64,000 nucleotides of DNA from Pagrus major (Eukaryota > Chordata > Actinopteri > Spariformes > Sparidae), in the NCBI RefSeq assembly GCF_040436345.1, contig NC_133218.1, forward strand, positions 28,664,710 through 28,728,709. The letters run 5' to 3'. Positions 11,270-23,600 of the stretch are shown here, in pieces. The notes below the pieces were generated by a model. The model did not search any database. It had not been told where the DNA came from and saw nothing but the letters and a program-made list of their open reading frames with translations. How positions within the stretch are numbered: position 1 is the first letter of the stretch; each line of letters begins with the position of its first letter. The translations under genes were made by a program, and so were the position numbers.

Positions 11270-14220
11270 ACGAGGTGCAGCAGGAGGAGCAAAAAAGATT
11301 ACGAAGAGAGGTGCTTAATTGAGGAACCTCTCTGAAGACAACAAAAACACAACTGCATGCCACACATCTTATACCTCTGCCTTTCTGTCGCCCACTCCAG
11401 TGTTTGTCATGCCTCTCTCTGGAAGGGTCTCTTTCTTTTTTCATGTGTATTGTCAACATATTCTGGCTGAGGATGACCACGTTATGTTTCCGTCTATAAT
11501 ACTCAGTTCTAACCTTAAACTTCACATGTTGTTTTCTGTGTGCTGAAGCTCATTAAACCCATTCAACAGCTATATTCATGTTTTTAAAAAATGTCATCAC
11601 ATCAGTGGGAAAAGAAGAAAAACCTAAATACTGCCTCTAAAGCATCCTTTTGGACGAAACAAAGCTTTCATGTGACAGCTACGGCAACTCTATTTTCTGC
11701 AGTTTTTCTGGAATTTTGCCCCCCTTTTTTTGTGAGTCTAAAATAATTAACTACATTCTGCGACCCATCAACAGACTGTTTCACCATCGTTCATGTGTTT
11801 GGCAGCAGTTTTGGCTGTACAGCTTTGCTCCATAGCAGTTGTTTAATGGTTTGGACTTCTGTACAAACTGGTTAGTAGTTGTTACGGAGGGCATTACTAC
11901 TTAAATCGCATCCTCTGCATTTTAATTCTATCAATTATTCAGCAGCAGAGTTTCTGGCTTCATTGATTCATGTTTAAACTGTGAAAAAAAGATGACTGAC
12001 CATGCATCAGGTACTCTGTAGCAACGGAGAAGAGAATGCAACGAACTATTCCTGACTGAATAACCAGTGTTTTGATGGGCTTGTCTTACAGTATGTTTTG
12101 CTTGTTTTAAGAACCAGAAGAAGTGTTGCATGTTTTATTATTATTGTATTTCATTTTTTTCATATGAGGCTTGTTGACCAAAAGGGCCATGGGTTTGATT
12201 GACAAGGAACCAGCTATAATTCTCTATTCAGAGTGTATCCTTAATCAAGGGCGCTGATTTGAGACCAGTTTACCTCAGAGTGAAGACGTCGCTACTACGA
12301 CATAACCAATGATCCTGGATCAGAGCCCCTTTGCTCTCAGGAAAAAAAGGCGCAACACTGTAGCTTTTGTTGCCTTTTATCAAGAGATGCATTATTGTAC
12401 CTTTTTTAGTGTTTTCTCAGAAGCATCGTTAAACCTGGGGATGAAGTCACCTTAGCATCAGTGAGCAGAATATTAACATACAGTATGACTTAGCAGGATA
12501 TAACTTTTGACTTTTCACACAAGAGATAACGAGGGGGGGATATCATCCTCTTTATACACTTTAAATTTTATGGTCAACAAGTGAAAGTGCATCTCCCTTT
12601 AATCTCTGATTGAATGCAGAGTTCATGTTTGCACTCTGGTAAGTTTATCAGACTGAGATGATCTTAATATATGACAAATTTTACCAACATGACAACTTTT
12701 AAAGGAAGCGTTACCTCCAGCTGAAACGGATACATATAAAATGTGTGTCAGTGAAATTAAGAAAATCATGTTGATTACGTGGTTGGTCATAAATGATAGA
12801 AATGTTGCCTGTTTAATGGTTTCAAAAGACCCTGACCCTGAATAGGAGGAGGAGCAGCTTTACAGTAGTTTCTCTCTGCTGCAGATTTGACTAAATCAGT
12901 CTTTAGAAAGACCACATGAAAGGCAACAGGACTTACTCTTTGTTGTTGCCGTTTTGAATCTTAAGAGTAAGCATGCAGCGTGCAAAGGAGGCCTTAAAAA
13001 GTTGAAGGTTAAGGCAATGCAAAGATCATCACCTGGGCCTTACTTAAGGGTTCTTGTTGCACTAAAATTTTGTACAATTTTCTGTAACAAAATGATGTCA
13101 AAATGGCAAACCAGTAAGCACATTTTGTTTCATTTTTATAAGTTTTTGAGACTAGACAGTTGACCTGCCTCTATTGACACAAGTCACAGATGTAATTATT
13201 TTATTCTTTATAATACCTGTAGCTTCTCCCTCTTTAAAGGAAAAATTCACCCCAAAATGAAAATGTAGTCATTATCTACTCACTCTCATGCCGATGGAAA
13301 GTAGGGTGAAGTTTCGTAGTCCACAAAACATTTCTGGAGCTTCACAGCAAAACAGCGTGGCGGCATTCTCCTAAACAACTGAAGTAGATGGGGACTTAAA
13401 ACGACTCCACACAGCTTGTCCGGCGTACTCCAAGTCTCAAGAAGTTTCAAGAAGAAAATACTCTATTTACACCTTTGATCACTTTTGTGAACATCGAGAA
13501 ATATTTTGTGGACAACCAAACTCCACCTGACTTTCCATCTACATGAGGCTGAGTAGATAATGACTAAATTAAAATTTTTGGCTGAACTGTTCCTTTAATA
13601 TCGATGCAATTTTTATGCACCACATGAATGTGGGTTACTGCGGGTTGGAAACGGCCCGTTGTTATGAGTTGCCTGTGGTCACGTTTGTAGCAACTCCTGC
13701 ATTGATGACTCTTTGCTTCACCTGTAAAAATACATCTAGAACTTGTCTGCCTTACAGCTTTGCATAGGTAATCCAAAAGCACCAATCAGCAGCTCTGTTC
13801 CACATGTTTACTTTTTGTGGATGTTTTTACAAAGGAACGACACAATGAAAAGACGTTTTGTAGGCTGGTTTGCAGAAACCAAAAAACATCTTAATCTTCT
13901 GTTTGCCAGACTAGAGCGGACGTTTAATTTCTGGCCGTACTCTAAGAACATGCATATGATTTGTTTGACTTTTTTCTGTGATGTCATGAGAGATGAAAAC
14001 CTGTGGCACAAGGGTTAAAACGGTGAAATCCATACTCATGCTGCATGTATGAAACCAGATGAAAGGAAACCCAGATGATGTTTTCTGCCATTTCTGTAAT
14101 GAACTGTTTCTTTATCAGGCATGAATGTTGTGTTAGTGGAATGCAAAACAATAATGTGAGCCTCTGATTCTTTCTGTACCATGTCAGTGGATCTCAATAA
14201 ATGACAGTATGACAAATGCT
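11270..14220 (+). other. smyd2: smyd2 3' untranslated / downstream region
   Basis: No splice-consistent coding sequence follows the smyd2 stop. Possible polyadenylation signals are ATTAAA at 11552-11557 and AATAAA at 14196-14201; the second is followed within 30 nt by a T/G-rich tract. If the distal site is used, the 3' UTR is about 2.9 kb and includes the inverted-repeat element at 13233-13598. Confidence 0.4.
13233..13598. mobile_element. Inverted-repeat MITE with TTTAAAGG ends (copy 1)
   Basis: The left end reads TTTAAAGGAAAAATTCACCC, with tagtcattatctactcac about 30 bases in. The right end, read in reverse, is TTAAAGGAACAGTTCAGCC with tagtcattatctactcagcc. The arms are imperfect inverted copies of about 50 bp around a non-coding core. 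Both ends abut TTAA, which suggests a TTAA-targeting (piggyBac-like) parent, but this is inference. A related copy is at 55773-56060. Confidence 0.75.
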
Positions 14221-15021
14221 TTGCTATGTATACTTAATTTTTTTTTTTTTTATCCATTAATGAGAGTGAGAACTATCAAAGATGCGCTGTATTAACGCCC
14301 ACAATGGCGAACTGGCCAAGTGGTAACTGCTACTACAAATGAATGTTTGATGACTGTACGAGTCTTACAATGTTAATGTGATAAATATCTTAATTGTTGA
14401 CTAATGTGAAGTTTAAGCAACGCACACATATGTTGCACACAAAAGCACATTTAGACATGCGTTCTCTCCGTAGCTAACACACAAAGGTTACAGTTTAATT
14501 CTTACTGAAAATGTTCAGTAAGCATGTTGAACAAGTGCACACAAACATAGGGTTTTATTTAAAAATATGAGTTTTTGCCCATGTTAAATTGATGGCATTA
14601 ACAATGCTAAAAATTTTCTCAAAATTGTTTGATTTTGTGTCCCCCACCTTGGGGCAAGTTGTACCACAGGACTACTTGTTTTTGCTTGGTCATTGTTGTG
14701 AAACCATCATAATTTCATGGGTACACAACAACCTGAGGTATATATAGAAACTATTATTTGAAACAAATACACTTGTCAAATGTAAAAAGTGGCTCATCTT
14801 ATCCTGTTCTCCCCTACTTCTAGACTGTAATCTGTGCATAACAGCTTAAATATTCTAAGTTATCTTATATCAGTTATCTTCTATCTTAAGTTTGCTGTCC
14901 CACCCTGAAGTTTGTGAGTTTCAGAGGGTCTGTGTCCAGCAGCACATCCTGTCAGACGTCTGCTGGGTGTTTACAAAGTCACACCACATGTCGGCACTGT
15001 CGAGTCAGCACCAGCGGCGGA

Positions 15022-15112
15022 CCAATCGTGTGCGCTGCCTGGCTGACGTCACACGAAGCAGCCAATGGGCACGGAGTAGAATGAATTGCGGTTTCCTCTC
15101 GCGGAGTTTGAA
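15022..15112 (+). promoter_or_regulatory. cenpf: cenpf promoter: CCAAT, CRE, CCAAT, CHR
   Basis: Two forward CCAAT boxes (15022-15026 and 15062-15066, 40 bp apart) flank a perfect CRE palindrome TGACGTCA (15044-15051). A CHR element TTTGAA lies at 15107-15112, next to CGCGG. CCAAT boxes plus a CHR are the hallmark of G2/M genes controlled by NF-Y and the DREAM/MMB-FOXM1 complexes, which is when CENP-F is made. Control is inferred from the motifs. Confidence 0.7.
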
Positions 15113-15176
15113 TTTTATATCGCGAGCGACCCAAACAGACGGCGTGTGTGTGTAATTAAGGAGCATCGCGCCCAAA
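15113..15176 (+). other. cenpf: Probable non-coding first exon of cenpf
   Basis: About 60 bp after the CHR there is a strong donor, CCCAAA|GTAAGT (15176/15177). The next acceptor before the coding start is most likely tgtttag (exon from 16044), 14 nt before the ATG; tttgcag at 15997 is an alternative. The transcription start is not known. Intron 1 is AT-rich and contains no recognisable feature. Confidence 0.5.
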
Positions 15177-16057
15177 GTAAGTGCGGCTTATTTTGACATT
15201 TTAACCCTCATAAATCAACGATGTACTGCAGCAGTAAGTTAACTTTGCCGCACGTGTCATTTAACGAGACATTTAGTCGTTTCCGGCCGTTGATTTGTGC
15301 TTAAAGTCCAAATGACCGTTTGCTCAAACGTTAACGTCCAACACAAACTGTATGATGCTAACAAATGTTCACGGTCCACTGCGAATCAAGGTCAGCATCA
15401 TTCATCAAGTTAATTCATCTGATGTGTGTTTTGCTAAAGTCGATTCACTAAATAACACTGAAACTAATATGGTAACGTTAACAATAACGTTATTAAAGGT
15501 TATGTTAGCTACGATTAACTGAACGTAACTTAACATTATGCTAGCTAGCTCACATTTGCTAACTTCACAATGCCCTCACGGTGTTAAAAGAGAACAAATG
15601 TATTTAATTAACGATAGTTATTATGTTATTATTACTCTCATTACGTTACAAAACACTTTGCAAAAGTGTCATACGTTACATGAACGCAAGGCCAATTAAC
15701 TTAAATCATAATTGACGTTTGCTAGCTAACGCCAGTGTTTAATGTCATATGCACAGTAAGGAAACATGTTTCCCTGTACAATAAAAGTCTTCCTTTGTTG
15801 TTTCTTTTGAGTGCCAACAATGTAAAAAAGAAATATATACAACAAAGTAAAGTTACGTCTAATAATACGTAATTTTCTGTGATATCAACGTTATAAGATG
15901 AAATTGTGCATTGTTATGTTCTTGTTGAGACAAAAGCATTTGTTTTCATCACATTACAATACAGAACTGAGTCACTTGATGATGATTCAGTTTGCAGGTT
16001 AGTATTGTTTTCCCCCCTTTTGATGAAGATGATGTCTGTTTAGAGAGGTTATAAACC

Positions 16058-17656
16058 ATGAGCTGGGCGGTGGAGGAGTGGAAGGATGGACTTCCAGGGA
16101 AAGCCCTGCAGAAGATCCAGGAGATGGAGGTTCAGCTGGACAAACTGAAGAAGGAGAGGAGCCAGAAGCAGTTTCAGCTGGACTCCTTAGAGGCTGCCCT
16201 GCAAAAACAGAAACAAAAGGTGTGTTGAATGGGTCAATGCATTGAAAATGGAAGAAGTGTAGATACATTAAAGTGTCTTGAAAATAACTTGTAGTTGTTG
16301 TAGCTGTACCAGATTATTTATAAATTATACTGTATAAATAAATATGTCTATTAATCACCTGTTTGTCTTTCTCCAGGCGGACAGTGAACGTAGCGAGACC
16401 TCTGCTCTGAAAAGAGAGAACCAGTCTTTAGTAGAGTCCTGTGACTCTCTGGAGAAAGCCCGTCAGAAGGTCACCCATGACCTCGGAGTCAAAGAGCAGC
16501 AGGTCAGTTTCTGATGTGAGAAATGAAGTCAGTGATGACAAAAGAAAAAGAAAATTAGGCCCAGCTTACAGGAATTAAACATGAAAATTTAACTTTCTGT
16601 GATCTTGACTAAATCCCTGTCCTAAACCCAGGTGAGCTACCTGGAGGGTCAGCTTAACTCCTGCAGGAAGACCATAGAGCGACTGGAGCAAGAGCTGAAG
16701 AAGTGAGTTCAGTGTGTGTTGATATGCATTTTAAACAAGTAGAGAAGGTGAATTTACAAATGCGACTTGCTGCTTTGTCAAATACTGAGTAAGTCATGCT
16801 TAACATAATTTGATATAAAATATGTGACCCTTGAATGACGCTGTCTTTCTGCTCAGGTATAAAAATGAGCTGGATCGTTCCCAGCCTGCTGGCTCCTCCT
16901 CTTTGTCATCCTCTTCCTCTGAGCTTCAGCCCTACACTACTCCACAGAAATGTTTTTCTACCCCAGCTCCTGTCCCTGCTTACAGACAACAGGGTATTTT
17001 AGTTTGTTCTAATACTTTGTGCCTCAAGTTCATGTTAAATGCATTTTATAAATTCATGTTATTAGATTTTCCTTTTCTACGTTTAGTTCTTAACCTCAGG
17101 TGTTTGGTTTCCAGTTATATTCATACATTTCAGGCTGGTGGCCAATCTGAGTGATATTGCTGCCTCTCATCTACTTGGGAATTTGTATTTGAGTTAAAGA
17201 TGTGTGTATTTCTTTTCCATAGATAACAGACTAGATGAGCTTCAGGAGAAATACAGCCAGGAGGTAGAAGAAAGAAAAAGGCTGGAGACTGAACTCAAAG
17301 TCATGCAGGTTAAAGTGAGTAAAACATTACTTATATTTGTTATGCAGTATGTTTATTTGTAGTTGATGATGTTAACTTATCTCTTCTCTTTCAGCTGTTG
17401 AGTCAGTCCTCAGTCAGTGTAAGCCACAAGGACATTGCTGCCCGCCAAGCTGGATCTTCCATATTCCCATGGCAGGAACAGGCCCACAGCCGCCTGTCTC
17501 AGGATGCAATGGAAACGCCTCTTAAGAGGCGGGGGACGTCCCTGTGGGATGCCCACGAGGAGACGCCTATTAAAGCCAGGATGAGCGCCTCCATAGTAGC
17601 GCAGAGTCCCAGTGGATCCTCCCAGCAGATGGAGCAGCTAAAGTCCATTAACCAAG
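16058..17656 (+). CDS. cenpf: cenpf exons 2-7: conserved N-terminal block (aa 1-283)
   Basis: Exons 16058-16219, 16377-16502, 16632-16702, 16857-16993, 17223-17314, 17395-17656. The first 120 residues are a coiled coil, the microtubule-binding end in mammals, and closely follow human CENP-F (QLDKLKKER, QFQLDSLEAALQKQKQK). A Ser/Pro-rich linker (PYTTPQKCFSTP) follows, then a second conserved block with DIAARQAGSSIFPWQ, METPLKRR and EETPIKAR. The TP motifs are possible proline-directed kinase sites. Confidence 0.95.
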
Positions 17657-20600
17657 GTGGACTGCTTATAATTTATCTTAGAATTAATATCTGGTGTAGC
17701 ATTTGATATTTTTTCTGTGAGATATTAGACAGCCTTTTATTTTGTACCTCCACCACCCTTGAAAAATGTATTTGGCTCCTTTTTATGATTAGATAATCTG
17801 TTCATGATCAGCTCCTGGGCTTTAATTTGTACTGTTTCTTCATCAGAGCTGCGTGGCCGTGTGTCAGAGCTGGAGAGAAATCTGTCCACTCAGGAGAAGG
17901 AAATTCGTAGCCAGGCCTCCAAGCTGCAGGAACTACAGACCCAACTGAACCAGGCCCGCAAAGAGCTGACTGAACGGGACAGAGACCTGGCCAAGACCAG
18001 ACATGAGCTGAGTCAGGCCACAGACAGACACCAGCAGGTTGAAGCCAAGGTAGGCTTTCATGAGTGGTACAAAGAGACTTCATTATCAAATGATATTTTG
18101 TTTTTCTTCTATATCTTCTTGACAATATTGATTAAAGTTGGAACGATGGGTAAAAACTGACAAAAATTCTGCTTCTTAGTGTTCATCAGTTGAGCAGAAG
18201 CTGAAACAAGTCTCGGAGGAGATGAACTGTCAGAGGCACAACGCTGAGAGCTGCAGACGAGCCCTGGAACAGAAACTCAAAGACCAAGAGAGAAACAGTC
18301 AAAAGGTGCAGCAGCCTGCAACCTGCAACATTCTAAATAAAAATGCAATTTTTGAAATGTTAATCAAAAATTGTTGTGCCTGTTGTATTTTGTGTAGGAG
18401 CTAGCTCAGCTGCAGAGTTCTCACCAGGCTTTGGATCAGCAGCTGAACCAAACAAGAACCAAGCTAACACAAGAGCTCCAACAGTCCAAAAAAGAGTGCA
18501 ACATGCTGCAGGCTGACACTGAGAAGGTAGCTGTGTAACAGCTCTGCTCTGCTTCATGTACTCTGATTCAGTCCTTCCTCACACAGCCATTAACTTGGAT
18601 AACTCAGAGGAGTCCCTTTTTCTAATGAGGGGTTTAGCCTCAGCCTTTCTTCCCTTGGGTTAGGTTTCTTCTCCCTTGTCTTAACTCCTCTCTCCTTTTG
18701 CTCCTTTAAGATGAATTTCCAGAAGAGTCAGATGGAGAGGGAGGTGGAGGAGCAGAAACAGAAATTGCTGAGGTCAGAGCAGAGCCTCCAGGCCAGCCAG
18801 ACCAAAGAGCAGGACCTCCGCAAGAAAATGGAGGTGGGGTGCTAGAATCCTTATAGAATATCCAATAACTAACTGTGAATTGAGAACTCACTGGCAAGTC
18901 TGCTGGTATAACTTTACATGTCAAAAATGGCACCAAATATCATTAAATTTAAACACTCTTCACATTCCTTCCTCCAGGAGCTGCAGAAAGAGAAGAACAC
19001 TTCTACTGTTCAGTTGGACCAGAGTAGCAGGCGTCTGAGTCAGCTGGAGGAAGAGAAGAAGAGTGCAGACCAGAGCCTCAAACGCACCCAGGGATTACTA
19101 GATGACATAAAAGGTGAATTAATAGGAGGAATTGATCGCAGAGGGTAGCAGTTATTTTGGAGAATTATCTGAGGTTATCTGTTTTTAACCTGCTTGTCAC
19201 TTTCGATCTTCAGCAAAATCAGAAGGGCAGGCGGAGGAGCTGAAGAGACTTCAGGCTAAACTGGAGCAGCAGACTCAGGCTTCGGCCCGGGAGCTGGAAA
19301 ACATGAAGAAGACAATTTCTGATGCAGAGACCAAAAATGACAGGTAAACAGTTTTACTGTAGAGAAGAAGGAGGCACAGTCAAACTTGCGAGAGAGTAAA
19401 GCATATACTATATCTGTAACTTGCTCTTTAATCATTGTGAAAACTTTTATTGCACCGTAGATCTCAGAATGACCTACAGAAACAGAAGCAAGAGGCAGAG
19501 AAACTGACCAACAGGCTGACGGTCCTGGAGAAAGAGAGCCAGGAGCTGAAATCCAATCTCACTGCGAGTCAGAACGAGTGTAAGGAACTGAAACAAGAGC
19601 ATCAAGCTCTGCTGGAGTGGAAGAAAGAAAAGGAGACCTTGATTAATGAAACTGAGGCTGTGCAGAAAGACCTCACTGATAAAATTACCAACTTGGAAAA
19701 CAGTTTCACCTCACTGAATGAAGCTACTGATGAAATAAAGGTAAGCTGCACTGGTTTCCAATATGTCCATGTAATTTATCTTCATTATAAATGTTCTGAT
19801 CTATCTGCTATCTATGACTGAAATAAGAAATACAGTCAACTCCTAAATACAAGTGACATCAGTAATCTTTAAGGAGTTCACCCTTAAATACATTTCTTTT
19901 CACTATTGTAGAAGAAGCTTGTGAGTGTAGAGGGAGAGAAGACCAGTCTGTCTGCTCACATCGATTCATTGAAGGGAGAGCTCCTCAACATGAGCACAGA
20001 GTTGGAGGAGAAGGAGCACAAGTACAACGAGCTCCAATCTAAGTTCACTGAAGCTGGGCAGAAACACACCAAAGACCTGGAGAATGTTGCTGTACAAGTG
20101 GCCCAGCTTGAAAAACAGGTGATTTTTTTTGGTATTGTTTTGCTTGTTTGTTTGTACATTATAGACAAATATTAAGTGTGGGCCCAAGTTTTGGTTTTGG
20201 TAACAGGGTATCCATGAACATTTTAAAACCTGACTAGACTTAAGGCAATACGATTAATTGTCATTGATTAAATGTATATATTCCTTACTCTTTCATCTGA
20301 ACAGGTCAAAGATCTGGAGTTGCGTTTGCAAAAGGAGTCGGCTCGAGCAGAGCAGGCTGAGAGGACCAACACAGAGCTGCAGGACGAGCACCAGGCAGCC
20401 TGCGACCTGGCTCGCTCCAAAGACCAGCTGCTAGAGTTGGGCCAAGCTGAGATCAGCCAGCTGAGAGACAGCCTCGCTCAGGCCACTGCACAGCAGGAGG
20501 AGCATAGTGCCAGGTGGGACTTTTATTTTTGTTGTTGTTTTAAGTTCATAATGTGAATACAGCAGCCATGCAATAAACCCTAACTTTATCAACTTTAGAA

Positions 20601-23600
20601 AATTGAGACTGGGTCTGGGAGGTAATGATTGTACCAGCTTCACTGTGCAAGATAAGATTGGAGGGTTTAAGAGGAATAGATACAGCCACAATAAAGTACT
20701 TAAAAGTATGACCTGCATATTGTGTCCTCATTATCTCCATGGGGAAGCGATGAACGTTGCTCTTGACATGCATATTTTCTGTCTTTGGTTTCTGCTCTCT
20801 ACCAGGTTGGCAGAGGAGAAGGTAGCCCTGCAGAAGCAGTGTGAGGAGAGTGTTTCAGCGAAGGTAGAAGAGACTGAACAGCTTAAGCTGCGGTTGGAGG
20901 AGGTTCAGCAAGAGCTGCTGCTTGCCAAAAACCAGGTCTGTCTCAAACATAGAGACTTTAACAGATCATTCCTTTTGCTTAACAATTAGTCTTTTGTTCT
21001 GTCATGTCTTTTTGAGGCTTTTCATTTGACATTTTGAGGCTATATTTAGTTTTTGTAATAGATTGAAATATATTGTGAGTTACAAAATAATCAAAAATGA
21101 CCAATGAGAACATTCTGATCAAAATATCTTTGCCAGAGGATGAGGAGAATTATGTCTCATTCTTATTATATTGTCAAACTAACTCTATCCTGCTGACCTT
21201 TTATAATGTTATGCCCTCTGCTTTTTCTTTACTCTTTACTTTTATTTTATTCTTTACCAATAGAAGAACCAATAGATTGTTGAATCCTGTGTTCATGTTT
21301 CAGGTCAGTTCCATGGATCAGTGCCTGAAGGTCCAGGAGCAACTGGGAGCTGAGCTGCAGAGACAAATTAAGACACTGACGGGAAGTGAAGAGGAACACA
21401 AAAAACTGAATGAGAAAAAGTCAGAAGAGCTCAAGCAGTTAGAGGAGGAGCTGAAGGATCTGCAGAGTGACACAGAGGAGACGAAGCAGCAGCTCAGAGA
21501 TGCTGAAGCTCAGATTTTGTCTCTTGAGAAACAAAAGGCTGAGCTGGAAAATGCAGCTCAAGAGACTAAGAAAGAGGCCGAGGTAAAATATTGCTCTCTT
21601 TAAGAAATGTCTTGTGTTTAGTAGTTTAGTTACTTCTACAGATTTTATTGGCTGTACTTCTTACAAATAATAAACCCAAAATCTGTTTCTTATTAAGACC
21701 ATCCAGCTGGCTCAGAGTGAGAAGATCAACAATCTTCTGGAGCAGATATCCTCATTAGAAGACCAACTAACTGCAAGCAAAGATGCAGCAGAGAAGCTTC
21801 CAGTCCTGCAGAATGAACTGGAAAAGGTCAACCTGTCCCACGCTGACCTCAAGAAGTGTCTGGAAGCGCTTGAGAAAAGTCACTCTTCCGTTATTGAAAT
21901 CAAGACCAACTTGGAGAGCACCCTGACTGAGAAAACCAATCTGATTGTTGCTTTGGAGAAAGAAGTCAAAGAGCTCACAGAGAAGATGAGCAAAGAGTCC
22001 GAGAGTCACGCTTTGGAGATTGAAAATGCCCTTAACAAAGAGAGACGTCGCGAAGAGCAGCTGGAAGCCGCTAAGCAATTAGTAACCGCAGCTAAAGCGG
22101 AATCAAGGTCTCGGCGGGAGGAGATAAAGACCATGAAAACGACTCTGTCTGCTGCTTCACGCGGCCTAGAAGAGAGAGACAACATGGTAAAGAGCCTGAA
22201 GGAGAAGCTGAATAAAGCCGAGGCAGAGCAGGCCAAAACGTCAGATCTACTGAAAGAGAAAGTGGTTGCCATGAACAAAATCAAGGTTGGTTACAAATGT
22301 ATTCTTGGTTATGATTCAGGCAGTGGAAACAGTTTCATATTATAGAGGCCGGAAGGGATTCCACCTCTCTGTATGAGTCTTGCCTGGCTGAGGATATTGT
22401 AAAAAATAGTAGATCAGAAGAAGTAATCTACTAAATGTGATGAGTAATCATCTCATTTACTGATTTCCTTTAATTTTTTCGCGTTAAGGTGCAGCTGGAG
22501 ATGCTGCAAATGGACCTGGAGGACAACGAGACGGCCATGAACTCCTTTGACAGTCAGGTGGAGGAGCTGAAGGGAACCATAGAGTCACTGGAGGCTCATC
22601 TAGCTCAGAACCAGACCCAGATGTCTGACATGGAGGCCATGCTGGAGGAGAGCAAAGCCCAGGTAGAGCCACTATCTTACACAGAAAATAGTTATTTGCC
22701 GCAGATGCTTAACTTGGTGTGGAGATTAATATTCATCGCTGTGGAGCTCAATATTTTAACACATTTCCATAAAATTTAAATGTGTCTTATAAATGCCTGA
22801 TTTATTTAATCGTCTAAAATTCAGGCAGCAAATCTGCAAATATTTTCCATCTCCTGTCTTCATTGATGTTCTCTGCAACTAGATTTAAAGAAATATGTGC
22901 ATATATACAGATCGGTATCTTAAATCAAACGGGTGGGGAAAATATCAGCATATTGGACACCTGCAAAAATCCAATATTGTGGTGGAAAGAAAACATCCCA
23001 GATTCTATTAAATCTAATCTCTTTTCAGGTCTCTGTCTTGGAAACCCGGTTAGAGGAGGTTCAATGTCAGAACTCTGCGCTGGAGTCGCAATATTTCACA
23101 GCCAGGGAGGAGCTGATGGAGAGGAGCTATGAAATAACTCGACTGGAAGAGGACGCTGTCAAACGAAGCCAGCTGGAGGAGAACATTGCTACACTAGAGT
23201 CGCAACTCGGGCAAAGCACAGAGGAAAATGTCAAGTTAGAGACAGCTCTCAGGCAGATAATTGAGGACAAAGAAAACAACCTTAAGCAGTTGCTACAGGA
23301 GAAAAACAACCTTGAGATTACTATGAAACAGTTAACAGACGACAAAGAGCAAGTCGACGCTGAAATTATTCAAGTTAATGCACAGAAGACACAGCTGGAA
23401 GCAGATTTAGACAAGCTCGCTGAAGAGAACAAACAACTGCAGAATAACGTTGAGCAGTTTAGCGAAGAGAAGCAAAAGATTGATCGAATGACTGCAGAGA
23501 AACAAGAAGTTGAATCGACCCTTAGGCAGGTCATCGAGGAGAAAGCCAGACTAGATGTTGCCCTTAATCTGATGAGCCAGGAGAAAATCCAACTTGAGGC

